Shown here piece after piece: positions 5,491 through 10,557 of a DNA stretch of 10,557 nucleotides. Under the pieces are notes generated by a model that worked only from the letters and a program-made list of their open reading frames with translations, was not told the origin of the DNA and ran no database searches. The translations under genes were made by a program, and so were the position numbers. Source of the stretch: Caldilineaceae bacterium (GTDB lineage Bacteria > Chloroflexota > Anaerolineae > Caldilineales > Caldilineaceae); contig JAPKMV010000069.1 of the NCBI GenBank assembly GCA_026645635.1, forward strand, positions 1-10,557. Reading direction: 5' to 3'. Every line of letters begins with the position of its first letter. Positions within the stretch are counted from its first letter, which is position 1.

Positions 5491-6624
5491 TTATGGCGAT
5501 GGCGGCGAAGCGGTGGGCGTTGTATCGAGGATTGCGGGTGCGTCCGGCAGGGGCGCAGCAGTGGCCAGAGGTACGCCGCCATTCAGTTCCGCGATGTTCA
5601 TCCAGCCGGCGCGGTCATCGACGCAGCAGACGAGCAACCAACCGCCCGAACTATCGTGGTCGTCGATGCGCAGCCGGGTGTTGGCGCTGACTGCGCCAAT
5701 CATGGCAGCGTCGGCGGACGGGGCGGCGTAGACGGGCAGCGGGGTGTCGTCGATGTCGGCGACGAGCAGCGTGGCCTCGCTGCTTGCCTCGCCGGGTGCG
5801 CCCGTCTCGACCTCCAGCGGGAAGCCGGCTCTGCCGTGCAAGAATTGGCCCGCAGCCACTTCCACCACCTCATCGCCCATCTGCACGGTGACGACGCCCG
5901 ACGTCACCATCACCAACGTGTCCGTGCCTTCCAGCGTCCGCACCGTGAAATCCGTTCCCAGCGCAGACACGGTCAGCAGCGGCGAATGGACGACATAACG
6001 GTCGCCGGCCTCCAGTTTGTCGTCAATGACATTGTGCAGCGAACCGCGGTGGATGAGGTATTCGACCTGCGTCGCGCCGAAGTCATCCTCCAGCGCCATG
6101 ATCTCTACGTGGGTGCCCGCGTCCATCACTGCCCGCTGATCCTCGAAGGGTTGGAGCAACGCAGAGCTTTGTGCCGTGATGATGTGATCGCCCTGGTCCA
6201 CCTTGAGCATGTCGCCGGCAAAAAAGCTGCGATAGGAGTTGTTCTCATCGCGCAGCACCAGCGCCGCACCCTCATGCACGATCACTGTGGCTGCGGTGTT
6301 CTGCGGCGCAAACTGTGTCAGGCTCACGACGCACACAAGCGCCACCGCCGCCACCGCACCGGACATTGCCAGCGATTGCGCCGGCGTCAGGCTGCGCCAC
6401 CATCGCCGCAGCCGCTCGTTCCAGGATGCCTCTGGTTGGGCGCTCAGCGCAGGTCGCAGCGTCCGCCGCACCTCGCTGAGGACAATGCGCTGTGTGCGTT
6501 CGACCAGGTCAGGCGGCAGCGGGTCGGCTGGCAGATACCGCGCAAAGAGCGCGCTCATCTGCCGTTCGCTGTCCAGTGCACCCGCCGGCTCATCTTCGAG
6601 ATTCTCCAGGCGTCTGTCATCCAT
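5491..6624 (-). CDS. FecR-type membrane regulator with C-terminal SH3b domain
   Basis: This is probably the membrane partner, perhaps an anti-sigma factor, of the sigma factor encoded just upstream. The 377-aa product has a cytoplasmic N-terminus (1 to about 80), one membrane segment (about 84-105, LAMSGAVAAVALVCVVSL) and an outside FecR-like domain (about 112-262). FecR-like features include GDMLKVDQGDHIITAQSSAL (138-157) and VHSPLLTVSALGTDFTVRT (212-230). A bacterial SH3-like domain follows (about 296-349, VYAAPSADAAMIG to GWMNIAEL), then a Pro/Thr-rich tail. The cytoplasmic part has no Cys or His, so it is not a zinc anti-sigma domain. I chose the ATG at 6622-6624, where ATGGATGA overlaps the sigma factor stop by 8 nt. 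This is typical of translational coupling and better than the upstream in-frame codon at 6672. Whether it inhibits or activates the sigma factor cannot be told from sequence. Confidence 0.85.
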   Translation of the reverse strand: MDDRRLENLEDEPAGALDSERQMSALFARYLPADPLPPDLVERTQRIVLSEVRRTLRPALSAQPEASWNERLRRWWRSLTPAQSLAMSGAVAAVALVCVVSLTQFAPQNTAATVIVHEGAALVLRDENNSYRSFFAGDMLKVDQGDHIITAQSSALLQPFEDQRAVMDAGTHVEIMALEDDFGATQVEYLIHRGSLHNVIDDKLEAGDRYVVHSPLLTVSALGTDFTVRTLEGTDTLVMVTSGVVTVQMGDEVVEVAAGQFLHGRAGFPLEVETGAPGEASSEATLLVADIDDTPLPVYAAPSADAAMIGAVSANTRLRIDDHDSSGGWLLVCCVDDRAGWMNIAELNGGVPLATAAPLPDAPAILDTTPTASPPSP

Positions 6625-7219
6625 GTTCGATTCCCACGCGTCGCAACGCCTCTCGCAGTTGTGTGCGGGCACGGCTCAGCAGCGATTCCGCACCTTTATA
6701 CGACCTGTCCATCACCTCCGCCACCTCGCTGACGCTCAGGCCAACGTGGTAGCGCAGCAGCAGCGCCTGCCGCAGTTGCTCGGGCAATGTATCCAACGCA
6801 TCCATGAACTCCATGCTGACATCGCCGAGCGCAGCCGCCGGCAGCGTCTCCGACAACTCCACCGTCGCCGAGCGCTTGCGCCAGAAATCGGCGACTTTGC
6901 GGTAGGCAATGGCGTACAAAAACGATGTCGTCGGCACCTTGCCGTCGAACGACGGCAGCGCACGCACCGCCGCCATCATGGTTTCGCTCAACGCGTCTTC
7001 CGCGTCGGCGGCAGTTGGCAGATTGTGGCGCAGATACCGAAAAAGCCGCGGGCTTTCCGCGGCCACGAGTTCTGACCAGGCCGTCTCGTCGCCCGCCCGC
7101 AGACGCTGCAACAACGCCTGTTCCGCCTCCGCCGTCGCCCAAAGCCGCGGCGCAGAGAGATCATCTATCCTTTCGGATCGTTGTAAGTGGGGACTTTCCT
7201 TCACTGTTTGTCCCGTCAT
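6617..7219 (-). CDS. ECF-type RNA polymerase sigma factor
   Basis: The 200-aa product has the two-domain layout of sigma-70 family ECF factors, which redirect RNA polymerase in response to a signal. Region 2 spans about 48-117 (ESPRLFRYLRHNLPTAADAE at 55-74, then ALPSFDGKVPTTSFLYAIAY at 87-106 and DFWRKR). Region 4 spans about 137-192 (LDTLPEQLRQALLLRYHVGL at 142-161, then helix-turn-helix SVSEVAEVMDRSYKGAESLL at 162-181). The first 30 residues are a variable extension. The ATG at 7217-7219 has no strong ribosome site. A GGAG lies about 30 nt upstream, so expression may depend on translation of the upstream gene, whose stop is 36 bp away. It overlaps the FecR-like gene by 8 nt, so the two are almost certainly co-expressed. 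The ECF subgroup cannot be set from the sequence alone. Confidence 0.93.
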   Translation of the reverse strand: MTGQTVKESPHLQRSERIDDLSAPRLWATAEAEQALLQRLRAGDETAWSELVAAESPRLFRYLRHNLPTAADAEDALSETMMAAVRALPSFDGKVPTTSFLYAIAYRKVADFWRKRSATVELSETLPAAALGDVSMEFMDALDTLPEQLRQALLLRYHVGLSVSEVAEVMDRSYKGAESLLSRARTQLREALRRVGIEHG

Positions 7220-7255
7220 GAGGAATTTGTCATCTAATCTTGCGCCGCGCTCCTG

Positions 7256-9913
7256 CTATGATTGTAGCCTGCGCCGTGGAATTGCAGCAAACCGATCAAG
7301 TTGGATCAGCATCGCCCAAACAAGCGCATTCCAGCCGGCGATGTCCGCCAGCAGAAAAAACGCGTCGGTCTGTCCGTGCACCACCCCAGCCGTCACGCCG
7401 GCAACCAGCCCGGTCGCCAGCCAGACAGCGGGCGCGCTGCTCTGGGTAACGCCGCGGCGCCGCGTCCGCACCGTCACCCAGAGCAGCGCGCCACACCAGA
7501 CCAGCCCCAGCACCCCCCAGGTTGTCCCCAACTCCAGCCAGAGGTTGTGCGGGTGCAACTGATTCGCCTCGACAAGCGGCCCTGGGGGCAAGAACGCGGG
7601 ATAGTGCCAGAAGAAACCGCCTGGCCCGACGCCCACCCACGGATGCGCCTCCCAGAGCGCCAGCGCCGCGCGCCACAGTTCCCCGCGCAGCAGCACCGTC
7701 TGCCAGTTGAGCAGCCGTTCCCCCAGCGCAGCCGCCAGCAGCGTCAACGCGACGCCAACCGCGGCGCCAAGCCAGATCAGCGGCGCGCGGCGCAGCCGCA
7801 GCCAACGCCCCAGCGCCGGTCGCCGGTGGAGGGCCAGCAGCGCCATCACCGCAGCGCCCGCCCCCAGGCCGAGCAGCGCGCCCCGGCTCCCCGTGAGCAG
7901 CAGCGCCACAAGCACCAGGCCACAGGATGCCAGCGTCCACCGCCGCCAACGCCGCGGTGCAGCCAACGCCAGCCCCAACGCCACAAAAAACGTCCGATCC
8001 AGATAGAGCGCCGTGTGGTTGGGCGAGAAGTGCGGCCCGACCAGCCGCCGCACGCCATCCACGACGATGCCCGCCCCCAGCAGCCACGCTACCAGCCCCC
8101 ACGCTGCAACCACCAGCCCGCCCGCCGCCAGCCACATCGCCAGCCGCAGCAGCGCCTGCTCATTGCGCGCCAGCACACGCACGCCAAACCAAAGGCCCAG
8201 CGGCGTCAGCACCAGCGTTGCCAGCCCGTGCCAGTAGGCCGGCCAATGCCAGACGTTGACCGCGGCCAGCAGGCTCGCCCCCAGCAGCGCCAGCGCCACC
8301 CAGTCGACGGCCGTCGGGCGAAAGCGCTGCCGCCGCGCCACGACCAGGAGCGCAGGCAGCAGGCAAGCTATCGCCACTGTCGCCGGGGGTGCGGCCAGCG
8401 TGGCATCGACCCAGCCCACTTCCTTGTGCTGGAAATAGAAGGGCAGCAGCGCCGCAGCCAGCCCCAGTCCGATCTGCGGCTGCGCCAGCGCCAGCAGCGC
8501 CCAGCCCAGCCACGTCAGCCCGATCAGCGGCGGCCAGGTGACAAAATAGTAGGCGAGGAGCAGCGCGCCCCACGCCGCCATGTGCAGTCCCTGCGGCGCA
8601 CCGCGATAGGCAGCGGCCAGGCGCCGCCACGGGAGAAGACGCGCCGCGGCCCAACCCCGCCAGCCAACCAACCCGATGCCAGCCCCGATCAGCAGCACGA
8701 CGAACCAGGCCGGCGCCTCCCCCCCCCACGGCGCTGTGACCGAGAGGGACGCGGGAGATGGGTTCCCGCCGCGGGCGCCGGCTGGCTGCCAGCCGGCCAG
8801 CACATCGCCCAACTGCGTCGCTGCCCCGTCCGACTCGACCACAGCAAAGCCCCAGGCCGGTGCGGCTGGCGGCGCGTCCGGCCGCTCCACGGCCCAGCCC
8901 ATCCCCGCCAGCCAGGGCCAGTCGCGCCAGCCCAGATCGAGCGCGGCGCCGGCGTAGCGCGCCTGATCCGCCGCGGTGACGCTGCCCCAGGGCGACGGCG
9001 CGCGGCGATTCCAGCCAAAGCGCGCCGCCAGCAGCGGTTTGTCGGCCAGCCCCGCCGCGACCAGCGTGCGCCGGATCAACGCCGCGCGCTGAAAGTTGAG
9101 CAGGTCGGGCGCCTGGCGCGGATTAGCAGGGCTGTGGCCAAAGCCGAAGGGCTGGACGGCGACGAGATCGAAGGCCGGCGCCGCACCCGCGGCAATCATG
9201 CGCTGCAGAAAATACGGTTCGTCGATGGCCAGATGCCCCCGGTCGACCGTGGGCGCCAGTGCTGCGGTGATAAGCTGCGCGTCGCCGTCCACGGCGCGGA
9301 TGGCCGCGCTGGCCTGCTGGAGCAACCGGGCATAGGCGATCGGTTCGATCAGTTGGTTGCCCCAGTGCGGCGCGACATTCGGCTCGTCCCAAATCTGGTA
9401 GAAGCGCACCTGATCGCCGTAGCGGGCGGCAAAGGCCGCAGCAAAGCGGGCGAAGTCGGCGGGGTCCGCAGGAGGCGCCAGCGGGTTGTCGGTCGGCGCG
9501 CGGTCGTGTGCGGCGCGCGCCCAGGCCGGGCTGCCATCCAACACGACGATCGGCTCCAGCCCGGCGGCGCCGATGTCGGCGAGCAGCGCATCGGCGCCGG
9601 CCCAGTCGAAGCGACCGGGCTGTGGCTCCAGTATCCCCCAGTCGAAGCGGTGACGCAGCCAGCCATAGCCGTCGGCGTGCAGCGTCGCCAGCCGATTCTG
9701 GCGTTCCGCCGCGGGCAGTGCGTCGAGTTCGGCGGTGATGCCGCGGAAAGGCAGCGCCACAGACGCCGTCGGCGCGCGCTGAACGCTCTCCGCCTGGAGT
9801 GAGCGCCCCGCCAGTCCAGCCGCCAGCAGCAGCCAGCAGAGCACCCCGTAGAGCAGTGCGAGCCGGAATGCAGCCAGCCCGGTGCGCAGCCACAGCCGCC
9901 AATCGTGGTTCAC
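7256..9913 (-). CDS. Glycosidase-like domain fused to O-antigen ligase/polymerase module
   Basis: The 885-aa membrane protein has two modules. After a signal anchor (about 16-35), residues 50-375 look like an extracytoplasmic TIM-barrel domain of glycoside hydrolase clan A (GH39/GH5-like): WLRHRFDWGILEPQPGRFDW (85-104), PIVVLDGSPAWA (121-132) and the acid/base motif QIWDEPN (173-179, Glu177). The expected nucleophile motif, usually TExGW, reads AARFGW (296-301), with Arg298 in place of Glu. The barrel may therefore not hydrolyse. From about 402 on there are roughly a dozen membrane segments with Wzy/WaaL hallmarks: LLLTGSRGALLGLGAG (671-686), LWRAALALWEAHPWVGVGPG (746-765) and the periplasmic LHPHNLWLEL (786-795) with the conserved His. 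Such modules join or polymerise lipid-linked glycans. The start is GTG (9911-9913), 15 bp after the CHAT gene stop. The exact substrate is unknown. Confidence 0.87.
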   Translation of the reverse strand: MNHDWRLWLRTGLAAFRLALLYGVLCWLLLAAGLAGRSLQAESVQRAPTASVALPFRGITAELDALPAAERQNRLATLHADGYGWLRHRFDWGILEPQPGRFDWAGADALLADIGAAGLEPIVVLDGSPAWARAAHDRAPTDNPLAPPADPADFARFAAAFAARYGDQVRFYQIWDEPNVAPHWGNQLIEPIAYARLLQQASAAIRAVDGDAQLITAALAPTVDRGHLAIDEPYFLQRMIAAGAAPAFDLVAVQPFGFGHSPANPRQAPDLLNFQRAALIRRTLVAAGLADKPLLAARFGWNRRAPSPWGSVTAADQARYAGAALDLGWRDWPWLAGMGWAVERPDAPPAAPAWGFAVVESDGAATQLGDVLAGWQPAGARGGNPSPASLSVTAPWGGEAPAWFVVLLIGAGIGLVGWRGWAAARLLPWRRLAAAYRGAPQGLHMAAWGALLLAYYFVTWPPLIGLTWLGWALLALAQPQIGLGLAAALLPFYFQHKEVGWVDATLAAPPATVAIACLLPALLVVARRQRFRPTAVDWVALALLGASLLAAVNVWHWPAYWHGLATLVLTPLGLWFGVRVLARNEQALLRLAMWLAAGGLVVAAWGLVAWLLGAGIVVDGVRRLVGPHFSPNHTALYLDRTFFVALGLALAAPRRWRRWTLASCGLVLVALLLTGSRGALLGLGAGAAVMALLALHRRPALGRWLRLRRAPLIWLGAAVGVALTLLAAALGERLLNWQTVLLRGELWRAALALWEAHPWVGVGPGGFFWHYPAFLPPGPLVEANQLHPHNLWLELGTTWGVLGLVWCGALLWVTVRTRRRGVTQSSAPAVWLATGLVAGVTAGVVHGQTDAFFLLADIAGWNALVWAMLIQLDRFAAIPRRRLQS

Positions 9914-9928
9914 AGGCAGGCGGCGCGC

Positions 9929-10557
9929 TCAGCCGGCGCGGTCGGGTGGCTGCTGCAAGATCTGGACGAGTTTGTTGACGGTTTCCTGGCTGCTGCGCAG
10001 CCGCGCCAGTTTGTCGGCATATTGGGCGGCCAGCGTTGGCTGCAGCGGCTGGCGTTCGATGGCGTCCAACTGCGCAAAAAGGTCGCGGCACTCGCGCAAC
10101 TCGTGCACCAGGCTGGCCGCCATCGGGCGCAGGAGCGCAGGCGTGTGCGCCGCGTCGACCGCAGGAGTCGCCGCAAACCATGCCTCCAGGCTGGCGCGCT
10201 CCGCCTTGAGCGGGGTCAGATCCGGCGGCGCGGCTGGCTGCGGGCGCGGACGGACGGCGCGATCCGGCACGAAGATTTGTCCATCCGGCGCGTTGAGCCA
10301 GAGCACGGGCGTGGCATAGGCCAGGTCGTCGGGGCTGCGGGTGTAGAGCGCGCTGCGCGCCTGTGTCACAGCCACATCGACCGCACCGGGGCAGCGGCCC
10401 GCCAGCAGCTCCCCGTAAAAGTGTTCGGCAAAGGCGGCGGCAGCCTGGTCGGCAATGGGAAACTGCATCGCCACGACCGCGGGCAGCCCGGCCTGGAGCA
10501 GGTGCGCGCCGACGCTGGTCACCGGCGCGGCGCCGGCGCCGATGGCGGTTTCGCAGG
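9929..10557 (-). CDS. CHAT domain protein, C-terminal part (cut by window edge)
   Basis: The 5' end lies outside the window, and the frame is open to base 10557. CHAT domains are caspase-like cysteine peptidases with a His/Cys dyad. The likely catalytic Cys is the TGC at 10553-10555, in CETAIGAGAAPVTSVG. The conserved tail of the fold follows: LLQAGLPAVVAMQFPIADQA, then FAEHFYGELLAG, AVTQARSALY, and ATPVLWLNAPDGQIF, which ends the domain. The catalytic His should lie upstream of the window. After the domain come a Pro-rich linker and about 85 residues of predicted helix (AASLVHELRECRDLFAQLDA, then YADKLARLRSSQETVNKLVQ), possibly a coiled-coil interaction tail. It heads the visible operon, 15 bp from the next gene. 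The N-terminal domains (TPR, EAD or others) cannot be seen, so its role is open. Confidence 0.88.
   Translation of the reverse strand, partial: CETAIGAGAAPVTSVGAHLLQAGLPAVVAMQFPIADQAAAAFAEHFYGELLAGRCPGAVDVAVTQARSALYTRSPDDLAYATPVLWLNAPDGQIFVPDRAVRPRPQPAAPPDLTPLKAERASLEAWFAATPAVDAAHTPALLRPMAASLVHELRECRDLFAQLDAIERQPLQPTLAAQYADKLARLRSSQETVNKLVQILQQPPDRAG

Noticed and set aside
7220..7250. Possible five-codon leader peptide (ATG ACA AAT TCC TCA TGA) overlapping the sigma factor ATG
   Set aside because: The overlap is neat, but the ribosome site (AGGAG) is too far away and such short frames are common by chance.
7301..9802. 833-codon open frame on the plus strand opposite the O-antigen ligase gene
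   Set aside because: Its translation is dominated by Arg, Gln, Pro and Ala with no recognisable domain. It is the expected shadow of a very GC-rich gene, and the minus-strand frame has clear family motifs.

Overview
This is a GC-rich window with every recognisable gene on the minus strand, so transcription runs from high to low coordinates. The gene content and the style of the intergenic palindromes suggest a Chloroflexota bacterium, perhaps Anaerolineae or Caldilineae. This is inferred from gene character (Arg-tip EF-P, glycosidase-like/O-antigen-ligase fusion, FecR with an SH3b domain) and not from a marker gene, so it is moderate confidence only.

In transcription order, the first block (10557 to 5491) looks like one operon. 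It holds the C-terminal part of a CHAT (caspase-like) protein cut by the window edge, a large membrane protein that fuses a glycosidase-like barrel to an O-antigen ligase/polymerase module, an ECF sigma factor, and a FecR-type single-pass membrane regulator with a C-terminal SH3b domain. Spacings are 15 bp, 36 bp and an 8-bp overlap. It reads as an envelope-sensing module: the sigma factor and its membrane partner are co-transcribed with a surface-glycan enzyme and a protease-fold protein.

The second block (5285 to 128) is housekeeping: pyrG (CTP synthase), yebC (TACO1/YebC translation factor), ruvC and ruvA (Holliday-junction processing), then efp (elongation factor P). A rho-independent terminator separates yebC from ruvC, and a plausible promoter precedes yebC, so this block is not a single simple operon. 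ruvB is not present in the window.

The gaps between housekeeping genes are filled by imperfect palindromes whose arms are built from short 7-9 nt tandem motifs: 45-104, 760-806, 1911-1974, 3443-3576 and 5343-5418. The 588-bp gap between ruvA and efp also holds a 135-bp tandem repeat in three copies, each with its own palindrome. The CHAT-to-FecR block has none of these elements. No tRNA, rRNA, CRISPR array or transposase gene was seen.
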